A stretch of DNA of 64,000 nucleotides from Apoderus coryli (taxonomy: Eukaryota; Arthropoda; Insecta; Coleoptera; Attelabidae): contig OU452198.1 in NCBI GenBank assembly GCA_911728435.2, positions 16,030,001 to 16,094,000 of the forward strand, given 5' to 3'. Under the pieces are notes generated by a model, which was given only the letters and a program-made list of their open reading frames with translations, searched no databases and was not told where the DNA came from. Below, one piece after another: positions 42,790 through 54,723 of the stretch (within the stretch, counting starts at the first letter, position 1; each line of letters opens with the position of its first letter). Both the position numbers and the translations under genes were made by a program.

Positions 42790-44675
42790 TTAAAAATGGT
42801 AAAAAGTGAAAAAAAAATTATAGTAGGATGATACCCATTGGAAAAGGTAGAGAATATTAGAAAAATGAAAGGAAAAATAAATTACGGGCGATCTGAGGTC
42901 GGGAAGGGGGAGGGGGTGAGTTTTTAAGGGTAAAAAACGGTTAATCTCGATTTCCGGTAAAACTGCAAGTCCTATGAAAAAAAGATCTACAACTTTTGTA
43001 TCGACAGTTTATTCACATAACCTCAAAATTTATGTGAAAAATCCGAATAACCGAGTTTTTGGTTTTTTATTTTTATCTTTTGCAAAATTTTTTATTTTTT
43101 CACGAAATTTGGTGAAACCTTACCTTTTTATATCCCAAACATACAGTAATTTTATTGATTTAAAATATTAATTTTTTCACCTTATTTTGACCTAATATCG
43201 AAAAAGCACCCCAATTTTCAATCGAAAATTCTCACGTCAAAATATCTGCTTTTTTAAAAAATTTGGTGTGTTTTTTGTTCGTTGAAATCTCTACTTTCTG
43301 ATGGTATAAAAAAATATATACACTACTATGGTAAATGTTCTCAGAAAATGCAAATAATGAAAAAAACTCGATTCCGAAATTTTTTTTTTTTCTAATTACT
43401 TCTCCATTAGTTTTTGTCTCTTTGATGGCATTTCTTCATCGTTAGATTTGACAAACCTTCCCGATTCTAGTGGATCTTCAATCTTCAAGACCATCACCGT
43501 CTTCGTCTCCAAGATTATTTTCGGTCTGCATTGGTTCTTCATCCACAATTTCATCTGAATCATCAACTTCCTTGTAGGTTTTTTCTTCCACATTGGAGCA
43601 TGTTTCAGAACCATGACAATTTGAGCATAAATTTGTGCATTTTAAAGCATGTTTTCGGCGCGTTGTTGTTGCTTCCAGCCCCAATCTGTTGCTGTTAGTT
43701 CGTTACCCAGCCAAGTCTGAAGCTGATAATATGCCCTGTAACAATGTTGTTCTGCTGCACCTTCTGTGGGTGGGAGATTGGCCAATATGAAAGAAGATTT
43801 AATTCTTGCCAATTGATATTTCTGAAATCTTAATTGGTTCAGTGTTATAGCATTTTTACATTTATTAATAGATTTGATTAATTGTAATCCATTTTTATAT
43901 CTTCTTTGTTCGTATCTTTTTTATAAAAAATATTGGCCAAATTTGACAAATTTTTATCGGCTAATAAAGAGTTGACGATAATTTTCTTTTCTTTTTTGGC
44001 AAATCCAGATGTTGTATCGCAACCAGAAAAACAATGGAGAAATGCAACGATATTTTTTAAGGATTCATATTTGAAACTATTAAATTATTGTTTGCATTTT
44101 CTGAGAACATCTACCATAGTCGTGTATATTTTTTTTATACTAGCAGAAAGTAGAGATTTCAACGAACAAAAAACACACCAACTTTTTTAAAAAAGCAGAT
44201 ATTTTGACGTGAGAATTTTCGATTGAAAATTAGGGTGTTTTTTCGATATTAAGTCAAAATAAGGTGTAAAAATGAATATTTTAAATCAAAAAAATTACTG
44301 TATGTTGGGACATACAAAGGTAAGTTTTCACCAAATTTCGTGAAAAAATAAATTTTTTTGCAAAAGAAAAATAAAAAACCAAAAACTCGGTTATTCGAAT
44401 TTTTCACATAAATTTTGAGGTTATGTGAAACAAGTGTCGATACAAAACTTGTAGATCTTTTTATTACCTACAACTTTGCCATTTCACTTTTTTTCATAGG
44501 ACTTGCAGTTTTACCCGAAATCGAGCTTAACCGTTTTTTACCCTTAAAAACTCCCCCTTCCCGACCTCAGATCGCCCGTAATTTATTTTTCCTTTCATTT
44601 TTGTTATATTCTCTACCTTTTCCAATGGGTTTCATCCTACTATAATTTTTTTTGGTCTCAAAAACTATCGACCCT
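42790..44675 (-). mobile_element. Transposon with ~580-bp TIRs, internally deleted
   Basis: Left arm 42790-43370 and right arm 44090-44675 are inverted copies. The outer ends read ATAGAYCAGGGTCGATA. The inner part (43375-44090) codes on the minus strand for a protein C-terminus. The element interrupts an old reverse transcriptase. I could not define a target duplication. A further partial copy is at 5.67-6.53 kb. Confidence 0.85.
43405..44080 (-). pseudogene. C-terminal part of cysteine-rich arthropod repeat protein
   Basis: The minus strand reads FLHCFSGCDTTSGFAKK, NSLLADKNLSNLANIFY, then after a shift RFQKYQLARIKSSFILANL, PPTEGAAEQHCYRAYYQLQ, WLGNELTATDWGW. Next come KCTNLCSNCHGSETCSNVEE and an acidic tail ending SKRQKLMEK. 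I recall this arrangement from many unnamed arthropod proteins; these usually have a longer Cys-rich block between DWGW and CTNLC, so part is deleted here. Its biochemical role is unknown to me. Position between TIRs suggests it is the element's own protein. Several frameshifts are present. Confidence 0.7.
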
Positions 44676-45250
44676 GGTCTATGAGTCTGTTACGTGTGGT
44701 ACGCTTGCTTATGCTGACGTTCTGCAGATCTTCCAGCCCATTAATTTCGTGAATGACTGCGATCATCTGCAGAGTAATTTGAACACTCTCTGTATCTGGT
44801 GCACAGATAACCGTTATTAGAGCTTAATGTATCTAAATGCAAGATCGTTAGCTATTCCAGACTGAAGAATACATTAAATTTTGATTCTCAAGTGAACAAT
44901 GAGTCTTTGAGAAGGATCAGCGATATTAAAGATTTGGGTGTTGCTTCGACAGTCAATTTACATTTAGCGAACAGACCTTTAGTGTAGTATTGAGCGCAAA
45001 TAAAATATTGGAGTTTCATTATTAGAAATTGTCGAAAATTCACTCATCAATATTGGCCAGACCAATTGTTATTTATTCATCATGCAAAAGAGATTAAATT
45101 ATAAGGACGAATAATTTGTTTATTATCGATGGCGAATGTGACAAAATTATTATATTAAGAGCATTCGAGATATTTTTTGCTAGAACACTTTTGGTCAAGA
45201 CTCTCATTACTTTGGCTGAATATTGTAAAGCTTATTTCAATGCTAATTAT

Positions 45251-45967
45251 TTAAATTTTCACTAAAACTCAATTTACATAGAGACTTTGCAGATTTATAG
45301 GATTAGTGTTTTTCATAAAATCACATAATAGCGAAATAATTTTTTTGTTTTGTTTTCTTTGGGTTTCAGGTCTTGAAAACAAATGTTTTTTTAATTTTTA
45401 GCGAAAGTTATATTTTCATTATTTTTTTGTATTCAATTACTGTTGTTCAATAAGAATCTCTATTGCAAATATTTATGTCCGTTAATTATAAATTCCTAGA
45501 AAGATTTTTTTCATTAGAGACTTCAACAACATAATGTTTATTCATTAGTTTAGTTATTTCTCTTTTGTTTTACAATTTATAATAAAGTTGTAAAAAATAT
45601 TCATGTATTCATATTATTATTATTCACAAAAAAGTATTTTTGTTAAATAATTTATGAAGAATTCCAAGAACAGGTTGTATTTTTCGTATTGCCATTTTTG
45701 ACATGGAAGTAAATTTTACTCGCTTAGGCCAAAAATGGAAGTATAGTGTTTAATAAATAACATTGGTAATGTCTATGAAAGGTTATAAAGAAAACGAAGA
45801 TGAACTTGATTTTCGACTTATTAATATGAGGAATGTTTCGTACTGATAGGTAACTTGGTTATGGTTGGATTATTTTGTTTATTATTAAGAATTATTTAGG
45901 TAACCAATCGCTAAATTAAGCAAAGTTACGAGGGTTAGTTCATTTGATATGAGAATATTATGTATTA
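45251..45967. other. Unassigned DNA
   Basis: About 700 AT-rich bp without recognised features. Confidence 0.4.
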
Positions 45968-46799
45968 CGAGGGTTGCCTTTTATATTTCGGGATTAGAGA
46001 ACAAAAACAAATATTAATCATCGAAAACCACTTTATTGTTTTTCAAAATATTCCCCATGAAGATCTATACACTTTTGCATGTGTTTGAACCAATTGTCGA
46101 AGCACTTTTGCCACTCTGATTGAGGTATCTCCAAAACATGCATTCTGAATGCCGCCACCGCTTCTTCAGGTGTCGAAAAACGTTGACCTCTCAGTTTGTT
46201 TTTTACGTACGGGAATAAAAAGAAGTTATTCGGTGTCAAATCAGGACTATACGGCGAATGACTCATCAAATCGATGTTTTGGGTGCTCAAAAATGCAGTT
46301 GTTTGCGCCGATGTGTGAGAGCTTGCATTGTCGTGGTGAAGAGTGATCCGTCTTCGGCGGTTGGTTTTCCTGATTTCTTGGAAGACAACTGGCAAACAAA
46401 TGGTTGTGTACCACTCAGAATTGACTGTTCTGCGTTGTTCTAGTGGTACAGCTGCGACATGTTCAGTTTTTCCGACTGCTTGGAAGTGCTTCGTGCGCGA
46501 ACAAGTTTTGTTGGATTTGGCTCATCTTGAAACATCCATACAGTCGACTGCTTTTTAATTTCGGGCTCATACGCGTAAATCCACGATTCATCACCTGTTA
46601 CGATGTCATAGACGTGTTTCGAAGCACCGCGATCGTATTTTTTGAGCATTTCTTTCGACCAATCGACACGAGTCTTTTTTTTGAGCGATTGACAAATTGT
46701 GTGGGATCCAAGGCGAACAAATTTTTTTGACAGTCAAATGTTTATGCAATATTGAATGTATGCTGGTCCCACTAATGCCTAAGGTTGTCTCAATCTCTC
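45968..46799 (-). pseudogene. Mariner (DD34D) transposase, truncated and mutated
   Basis: Same family as the complete copy at 56435-57675. The left TIR CGAGGGTTGCCTTTTATATT is present, the other end is lost at 46799. The frame gives VTGDESWIYAYEPE (first Asp), then after shifts LHHDNASSHTS (second Asp) and YSPDLTPNNFFLFP, where the third catalytic Asp is Asn. The tail MQKCIDLHGEYFEKQ is complete. The N-terminal DNA-binding domain is missing. Confidence 0.9.
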
Positions 46800-48954
46800 T
46801 TCTCTTCGAGAAGTCGTTATTTACAAAGGTGACGATTTTTTTGAAATATTTTCGAAACGAGTTAAGATGAATTATTCAAATGTAGCATATTGATTCACCT
46901 AGTTAAATGTCGTAAACTGACATGAAATTGAATAAAAAAGGATGTCCATAGGCGGGTAAACGGAGGGACCCTTGCCTTAATTATAACATACCTTTTTTTT
47001 CTTGTAACTTTTATTCCATTTGTGTTAAAAATGTGATAAAATAAAGTTTTCTACATACTTGTTTTTCTCGAAAAACTTAAAGGTTTTCGAGAAATTCGAG
47101 TTTGAAAATTTCAGTATATGCAGTATCCATCTCTTTCTAAATTTATTATTTACGTTTGTCATGATTCTCAAAATGACATTTATTAAATTTGTTAAAATCA
47201 GTATTTTTTCGTCGTTATCCTTTTAAATTGTTTTTGATATTTTTTATATTTAATTTAAGTTTTTTATTTTTACCTAATTCGGCGTCACCTATTTAAAATG
47301 CAGTATACTAATTCCGAATATGTTGACATGTTGTTAACACTCGGTGAATATATCGGTAGTGGTCGTGCGGCAGCAATAAGGTACGAAGAGAAGTTTTCTA
47401 CAAGACATTTGCCCAATTAGAAAACGTTTCTTTCAACTGAACGGCATTTACGAGAAACTGGAACGCTACAATTTAAGAAATCTGATAGAGGAAGAAATAG
47501 AACCGTTAGAAACGTACTAAATGCGGAAGAAATTTTACATCATTTTGAAGAAGGTCCTAACATTAGCACAAGACGACTTGCGCAACAAACTCAAATTTCT
47601 AATTGAGTTGTATGCGGATTGCGAAAGAACAACTGTACCTTATCACTACCGCCAAGCCCAAGATCTTTTAGCAACAGATTTTCCGCAGTGTCTAGAGTTT
47701 TGTCAGTGGCTTTTGGATATAAGAGAACTAAACCCATTGTTTTTTTTTCCAATATTATATTCACAGGCGAAGCCACATTTACCAGTAGTGGGGTTTTCAA
47801 CATGCATAATGAGCATGTGTGGGCTGATGAAAATCCTCATGCAAGAAAAGTATCTCATTATCAACTTTTTTTCAAAGTAAATGTTTGGGCTTCAACATTA
47901 GAAAATCAACTTCTGGGTTATCACATTTTCCCAGAAAATCTAACTGGAGAAATGTATTTTAATCTTCTCTCGCAAATTCTCTTCCAATTCCTCGAAGATA
48001 TTCCCTTGGCCCGTCGAACCTCTTTATGGTTTATGCATGATGGCGCCCCTGCACATTATAGTAGACGGTGTCGTCAGTGGTTAAACGAAAATTTTGAAGG
48101 ATGGTGGATAGGGCGCGGAAATGATGCTCCTAAAAATTGGCCGGCTAGGTCTCCTGACTTAAATCCTTTAGATTTTACTGTCTGGGGTCAAGCGAAAAAG
48201 ACAAACTTTATACAGTGCCAATTGAAACTGTCGAGTAACTGCGGGAAATAATACGTAATGCGTTTAATGAAATCGTGGCAGAAGAAAAACTAAGGCGCAC
48301 TGCACTGTGTACTCTTTTAGCTCTAGAGTGAATAATTGTATAGAAATTTTGAAAAATAATTATTTGTTATTGATTTTGTTAAAATTACTTATTTTTGTTA
48401 AATATTAATTGTGTTAAATTTATTTAATTTTGTTGATTTTATTTTATATATTGAAATATAGTTTGCTAACGAAAAGTTTTCCAAAATTTTATTAATGCCG
48501 TGTAGTAAGGACCAGTTTTGTCCTAAAATTTTCAAACTCGAATTTCTCGAAAACCTTTAAGTTCTTCGAGAAAAAACAAGTATGCCTTTTTTATGTAGAA
48601 AACTTTATTTTATCACATTTTTGACACAAATGGAATAAAAGTCACAAGAAAAAAAAGTTAGGTTATAATTAAGGCAAGGGTCCCCACCGTTTACCTGCCT
48701 ATGGTTCATCCTTTTTTATTCACTTTCATGTCAGTTTACGACATTTAACTAGGTGAATAAATATTCTACATTTGATTAATTCATCTTTACTCGTTTCGAA
48801 AATATTTCAAAAAAGTCGTCCTCAGGCTGTCATCTTTAACACCCTGTATCTTTGTAAACAAGGACTTTTTGAAAAATTACAATTTAGGTTTTTTTATGAT
48901 TAGACGTCACCAATTCGCTCACAAATTTTGACCACCTATTTTAGAAACACCTTG
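46800..48954 (+). mobile_element. DD4xD transposon with >300-bp TIRs
   Basis: Right arm 48530-48954 ends AGAAACACCTTG followed by TA. The left arm 46800-47110 is its inverse (TTTTCGAGAAATTCGAGTTT, AAGGCAAGGG/CCCTTGCCTT, GTCAGTTTACGACATTTAAC) but lacks the outer ~75 bp, being cut at the mariner junction, and lacks a ~28-bp piece including ACACCCTGTA. A smaller remnant is at 6.6 kb. Confidence 0.85.
47298..48331 (+). pseudogene. Transposase of the 46.8-48.95-kb element
   Basis: It starts MQYTNSEYVDMLLTLGEYIG, a helix-turn-helix entry domain. After an early stop it continues FLSTERHLRETGTLQ and NAEEILHHFEEGPNIST. Two shifts later the catalytic part reads IIFTGEATF (first Asp replaced by Gly), FFKVNVWASTLENQLLGYH, WFMHDGAPAHYS (second Asp) and RSPDLNPLDFTVWG (third Asp, 43 residues on). 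After another shift the tail is RRTALCTLLALE. At least four disabling changes are present. Confidence 0.85.
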
Positions 48955-49104
48955 TATATCTGTAAATTTTATTAAATTCGTGAACATTTTTAACGTATGT
49001 TTTTCTATATTAAAAGTTTTATATGAATTTGCATCAATTAAAAGTTAAAAATATATCAACGATATGAATCAAAGAATTTATTAACGTTTGTTTTTATGAC
49101 ATAA

Positions 49105-50066
49105 GAATAAATGCTCACACGCGGCGATTTTCATCTCCAAAATATCGAACGAAGATTTGGTATTGCATTTAACGATGCAATTAATGATATTATATCTAAT
49201 AATATACCAAATAATACAATCAAATCAAAAAAAATATGTATGGAAAATATTTCTCGAGTTTTGTGCGACCAGAGAATACGAACTGAATGCTGAAACGAGT
49301 TTGCATAATTTGGCTGATATATTGAAAGATTATGCGGTAAATATGAGAAACGCTGACCGAACTGAATATAAAGAAGCAACTGTAAAAACAATTAGGAATA
49401 CTACGAGTAGGTTACTCCAGGAAAAATACTTCAATGACTTCAAAATTGTATTCGACCCGTTTACCAGTGTGATATTCAAAAATGCGCGAGATGCAAGAAA
49501 TGCAAAACGTAAAAGATTACAGCAGGATCCAAGCAAACGAATATGCAGTTCATCAAAATTGAGTTCAAGTGATTTGGCTAGAATCATTGGATTATGGGAT
49601 GAATGTACACCAGAAGGTTTACAATTTTTTTTTACCATATTGTAGCTGTTGAGTTAGCTTGGCGAGGTGGTGAACCAGCTGATTGCCTTATAGATTATTT
49701 CACGATTGAAAAAAATAATGATGGAACGCCAACCAACAGAGTTCAATACAATCCAATATTCAGTAAAACATGCCAAGGAGGATCGAAAAGTTGTACAAAT
49801 AGTAAGTGGCTTGTTCCAAATATTGCAAACGAAAGTGCATGCTCTGTTCGGTTATTCCATAAATTATTGTCCAAAAGGGAGAAAAATATTACTTCCTACT
49901 TCCTGAATAGCAATTAATAAAAATAACAGGACATAGCAGCTCTAATTCAATTAAACCGTACTTGAATATTAACCAAGAACGCCATGGTGAAATAATCAAC
50001 ACCATGCGAGGAATTTCTTCAACAGTGGAAATTAACATTCCGTCAACTTCAGCAAACTCTTCTTAA
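49105..50066 (+). pseudogene. Crypton-like tyrosine recombinase (DUF3504/ZMYM-like)
   Basis: The region resembles recombinases that move Crypton-type elements by strand exchange at short repeats. The N-terminal half (KIFLEFCATREYELN, LADILKDYAVNMR, then SSSKLSSSDLARIIGLWDEC) leads across a shift in a T-run near 49625 to YHIVAVELAWRGGEPADCL, IEYNPIFSKT-like VQYNPIFSKTCQGGSKSC and ACSVRLFHKLLSKR. About 80 codons carrying the Arg of the second catalytic box are deleted. The last box KITGHSSSNSIKPYLNI keeps His and the nucleophilic Tyr. The stop is at 50064-50066, 12 bp before a long palindrome. Confidence 0.8.
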
Positions 50067-50077
50067 ATAAATACTCA

Positions 50078-50195
50078 AAATTTTGTCATATAGAGAATCC
50101 TTCAAGCGAGTTGCTCAATGATAATAGCCTTCGGCCTGCGGCCTTGGACTATTATCAAGCAACACGCTTTCGGCATTCTCTATGACAAAATTTTC
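50078..50195. repeat. ~118-bp palindrome after the recombinase gene
   Basis: AAAATTTTGTCATA...GAGAATCC...AAGCGAGTTGCT...TGATAATAG on the left is mirrored by CTATTATCAAGCAACACGCTT, split here as CTATTATCAAGCAACACG and CATTCTCTATGACAAAATTT. The centre is CCTTCGGCCTGCGGCCTTGG. Arms are about 50 bp with scattered mismatches. Confidence 0.85.
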
Positions 50196-50811
50196 TCGGT
50201 ATTATCAAGACCTTAGGGTTATTACTACTGAAACTACTACTGCATTACAGTCATAACTTTTGGTTATTAAAACATTGAGCAATCCTTGTAAATCGCCACA
50301 CATTTTGCTTCGATATTTTCTGCTTGAGTATAATGTAGATAGGTACTTTCAATTTTGTGCTCCTACGCAGCATTTGCTAATTAAGATGCAATAAGTAATT
50401 AATCTTATCTGCGAAAAAATAAATAACAGTGTTGGTGCTATAAAGGCGTTTTTTATTTTTTAATATTAATTTAGATTCGATTAGCCACTCTTAAATCTGG
50501 TTTGTCTGGTGCACCTACTGTTTTTATTACTCGTGAATGTTAACTATATTGAACCATTTAGCATAATCAATTAATATAAAATGTAAACACTAATACATTC
50601 TTTATTTATATGTACCTACGTAGGTAAACGCAATTTTGCAAGATAAATAATTTTGTGATAGTTTTATTTAACTTAAAAGTTTTATTAGTTTGGAGTTCTA
50701 CAATTAACCTAGAATTAAATGATCATGCATGTAATAATAACTTTTAGCAAGGACTGGAACGGTTGCATGTGGTAATCGAAAAAATATTCCGTTGAATGGA
50801 CTAATAGTGTA
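50196..50811. other. Unassigned DNA
   Basis: About 600 bp without recognised genes or repeats. Confidence 0.4.
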
Positions 50812-51076
50812 CAGGGTGAGCAAAACTCGATGTCCCAGCTCTGTTATGAGAAAATGAAAAACGATAGAACCATTCTGAAAAGAGATTCTTAAATGGGATT
50901 AAGTAAGCTCCATTTTAACGCACATTTGATTTTGTTTCCAAATTTGGAAACTAAAGTAAATGACGTCAACAACTTTTTTTTTTCGAGAAACATACCTATA
51001 TTGTTATATAGTTCAAAAGAGGTAATTTTTCTAAGCAACTTTTGTAAAGAAAAAAATTTGCTATCTTCATTCGTTA

Positions 51077-51999
51077 CAAATAAGCTTACTTGGCACGGAT
51101 GTTGATGTCGGATATAACTGGGCAGCACAGGTGAAATGCATGTTTAACTATATTGACCGTGGTGACCAGTTTGAACGTATGACAGTCGCACAACTGAAAA
51201 GTGAATAGCAGCTCTATTCGGATGAATTTAGGGACAGGTATTCTGGTGAGGATTTCCATTTGGTCACGCTTTCGAGTTACCCACTATATACTGCGCCTAA
51301 TATTCCCAGCTCCGCCTGTCAGAGATGCCTTCAGCTCGACATGCATATAAATTTTATTAGGATCATAGCACAACTCCGTTTGGCGAGCAAAGTATTCCTC
51401 AGTTTGTCTGTCCGTGGTATAACTTATCAGATCTAGTGTGAGGAGATTTGTAGTGTGTGTAATCTAAAAGTCAACCAATCTATCCAGCATGTTTTGTTCG
51501 AATGTGTCCCCTTGTCATGTATCAATGAGAGTTCCGAGTATTTCCTTAGATCGTATCTCGACTTCAAGACTGAACTGTCTAAAAGTAATACTAAGTCAAT
51601 TCAGACGATATCTTATCACATTGAAAATGTATTGAAGTTACGCTCCTTCTTTATTAATGAATAGTGGTTAATTATTATGATATTAAGTATCTTGGATAGG
51701 GCCTAGTAGTATGCATTTTTTTGTTTTTTTTTTAATTGTTATTTTCTTTCTCGTATTTTATATAAAACAATTCACTATTAATTTTCAGGGTAATAGCACG
51801 GTATGTAATAGTACAATATATGAATCGCATAACACCTATTTTATATGCATTGGTTAGTGTTTGGTGGTTATGGTTGTTGTTGATTGTATTTATAATAGAT
51901 ATTTTTTGTTTTTGTTTTTCTAAATTTTACATTGTACACAAACATTTTGCTGTAATTTGTAAAAAATTTTATAAGCAAATAAATTAAATTGAATTGAAA
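51077..51999 (+). mobile_element. LINE insertion 1 (family of 23.6 kb)
   Basis: It is flanked by an 8-bp duplication ATTCGTTA (51069-51076 and 52000-52007) and splits the left TIR. The 3' end is AAATAAATTAAATTGAATTG-like. Coding to 51664 is the C-terminus of a non-LTR reverse transcriptase. Confidence 0.85.
51150..51664 (+). pseudogene. LINE RT C-terminus with zinc motif
   Basis: The frame gives TAPNIPSSACQRCLQLDMHI, IAQLRLASKVFLSLSVRGI and, after a stop at 51434, EICSVCNLKVNQSIQHVLFE followed by C, a CCHC-like zinc motif. It ends VLKLRSFFINE. This mirrors CTICNQHRPETVDHLFFEC and MLKLRSFLLNE of the 23.6-kb copy, so both are one family. The polymerase core is absent. Confidence 0.8.
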
Positions 52000-52127
52000 A
52001 TTCGTTAAAAAATTAAAACCAAATTTGTAGGAAAAACTATTATCAAAAATTCGCAACTTTCACAACTTTTAAACAAGTAGGCTTTGGAAACAAACTGCAT
52101 TTATATCTGTCAATAATAAAACTAATG

Positions 52128-54723
52128 TTAAATATAATAATTGTAAGGTGATTATAGTGGGCGATTTTAACGTACACTATTCCTCAGATAGCTCTATTAG
52201 AGATCCCAAGTTGGTTACGATTCATGATTTTAGTCATATGCTAAGCTTGCAACAGTATAACGATGTGTCTAATTACCATAATGATGTTCTTGATTTAGTT
52301 TTGTGTAATTTTAGTTGCACGGTTGAACCATGCCCTCCCTTAGTAGCTGAGGACGCCTATCATCCGGCAATACACATACGGTTCTCTTGTAATATAGATC
52401 CACAACAAAAAAACTTCTGCCCAAGCACAGAAACAAGAAAATATAATTTCAATAAGGCAAATTATCTCCTATTGTATGAATTAATAGCTGGGCAAGACTG
52501 GTCATGGTTGTATCATGTTTCGGATGTCAACGCTGCCGTGAGACAGTTTCACAGTAAGATAGCATCAATCCTGGATATTGCTGTGCCCACATTAAAAGCG
52601 CGATCTAAGAAATTCTCTTATCCCTGCTGGTATCCACTCGATCTCATAAAAGATATTAAAGAGAAATATAAATGTCTACGTAAGTGGAGATCTTCTGGTA
52701 CACCGTGTCACTTACATAGGTTTCAGTTTTTAAGAACACAGATTAAACAAAGGATTTCCCAAGCCTATAGAAGTTATGTCAACCGGATTCAGGACTCAAT
52801 CAAAGACGATCCAACACAGCTTTGGAAGTACATAAGAAATAAGAAACAGAGGTCGCGTATCCCGGGTGTGATGTTCGATGATGGCGGGGTTGCATTGTCC
52901 GATCCATTGGGTATTGTCTCCGCGTTTGCGAGTTTTTTCCGCGGAGTGTACGTTGACTCCGTGGAGGATGCCGTTGTTGACGTGTTTAATGATGATAATG
53001 ATATGATCGCGGTGGGCTTGTTGGATTTTGATGATGTTTTGGTTGCTTTAAGGAGGCTGAGACCGAAGATGACCGCTGGTGTTGACAACATACCTGCGTT
53101 TATCATTAGGGATTGTGCCACCGTCTTTGCCAAGCCTTTACAATATATATTTAACCTTTCTTTGCAATCTAACACATTTCCTGACCCTTGGAAGATGGGT
53201 CGTGTATGCCCTGTACATAAGTCTGGCGAACTTGATAGAATTGTGAATTATCGGCCTATTTCTATCCTATCTAATTTCTCTAAAGTGTTTGAGATTGCAC
53301 TACATAATAAGCTGTTCAACCAGGTGAAGGCTAAGTTGGTCTGGCAACAACATGGATTTTTTCAGAAGCGCTCCACTGTAAGCAATTTAGTGACTTTCTT
53401 ACAGGATGTATATCCCGCTGTTGGTCGGGGTTTTCAGGTCGACGCAATCTACACAGATTTTTCTAAGGCCTTCGACAAGATCGATCATTCTTTGATGCAG
53501 CAACGCATGAATGACATTGGCTTCAGCAGGAAATTAATTGCGTTTTTTGGGTCATATTTAACGACTCGTCAGCAGTTCGTTGAATATAATGGCTATCGGT
53601 CTGATTGCTTCTTTGTGCCGAGTGGAGTCCCACAGGGTAGTACCTTGGCTCCTTTACTGTTTGCTATCTTTGTGAACAGTATTGGTGATAATTTCTCAAG
53701 TCAGCACTTGCTTTTTGCGGATGATTTGAAGTTGTACAGTGTTGTACGGTGTGCCGATGATTGTGATCGTTTGCAAAGAGACCTACATATGCTGTCTGTA
53801 TGGTGTGACCTAAGCAAGCTTCCCCTAAATGCTAATAAATGTAAATCCATAACGTTTACAAAACGCCTTACACCTGTGATGCACAACTACATACTTAATG
53901 GAATCGCGTTGGAGAGATGTAATGTCATTAAGGACCTCGGGATTTATGTTGACAGTGAATTGACTTTTAATGACCATGTCTCACATGTTTCGGCGGCTGC
54001 ACTCAGGATGCTGGGATTCATTTTCCGACAAACAAAGAATTTCAATAATATAGACTGCCTTAAAACGCTATATTTTGCTTATGTACGGTCCAAATTGGAA
54101 TATGCCTCAATTGTTTGGTCACCTATGTATCATGTCCATATACGGAGGCTTGAGAACATCCAACGCAAATTCTTAAAATATCTGTCATTTAAGCTTGATG
54201 GATGTTTTCCATCTCGCGGCTGTAGTCACGGTTTGTTGCTGAACAGGTTTCAGTTTCAACTATTGTCCGAGCGGCGCATTTATGTTTCTCAAATATTTAT
54301 CTTCAAATTAATAAACGGTTTGCTGGACTGTCCTCGGCTGCTTCATCAGATTGGGTTTCGTGTTCCCCGCTTACACGCAAGAGCTTCTGATATATTTTGG
54401 GTGCCCCAGGTTCACGCAAACTATGAAACTAGGGCGCCCCTTTTTCGGGCTTGCAACTACTGCAATCGTCTGACTATCCATGAGAATATTAATTACTTTA
54501 ATGCATCACTCAATTCATTTAAGCGTGACCTGCGCGGGTATTTACAGGCTAATGAAATTGATATTATTTAGGTGGTTATTTGAGTGGCCATTTTATTTTA
54601 TTTTATACCTTTGTTAATTTTATTAGTTTTTTTTTATTTTCAATCACCTATATCATTGTATCATAATATATATTTTTGTTTTGTCTTGTAATTGGGTAGT
54701 TATACCTGTTAGACAATAAAGAG

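Larger units (their letters stand above)
42350..45250 (+). pseudogene. Old LINE reverse transcriptase, split by a transposon
   Basis: The left part (42360-42785) reads ERIYSQLQNRFSEHQSGF, DVIYTDFCKAFDHIDHV and later DSNLGPLLFNIFINELID. The right part (44685-45090) resumes exactly where an RT would: SVTCGTLAYADVLQIFQ, NDCDHLQSNLNTLCIWCTDN. Rejoined, the catalytic YADD is changed to YADV. Many stops and shifts follow (DSQF-like, SANKILGFIIRNC). It is older than the insertion inside it and wholly inactive. Confidence 0.85.

Noticed and set aside
48815..48865. CTGAGGA...GAAACG on the minus strand as another hammerhead
   Set aside because: It lies in a TIR, the intervening 20 nt do not form a clear helix II, and the matching left arm lacks CTGAGGA.
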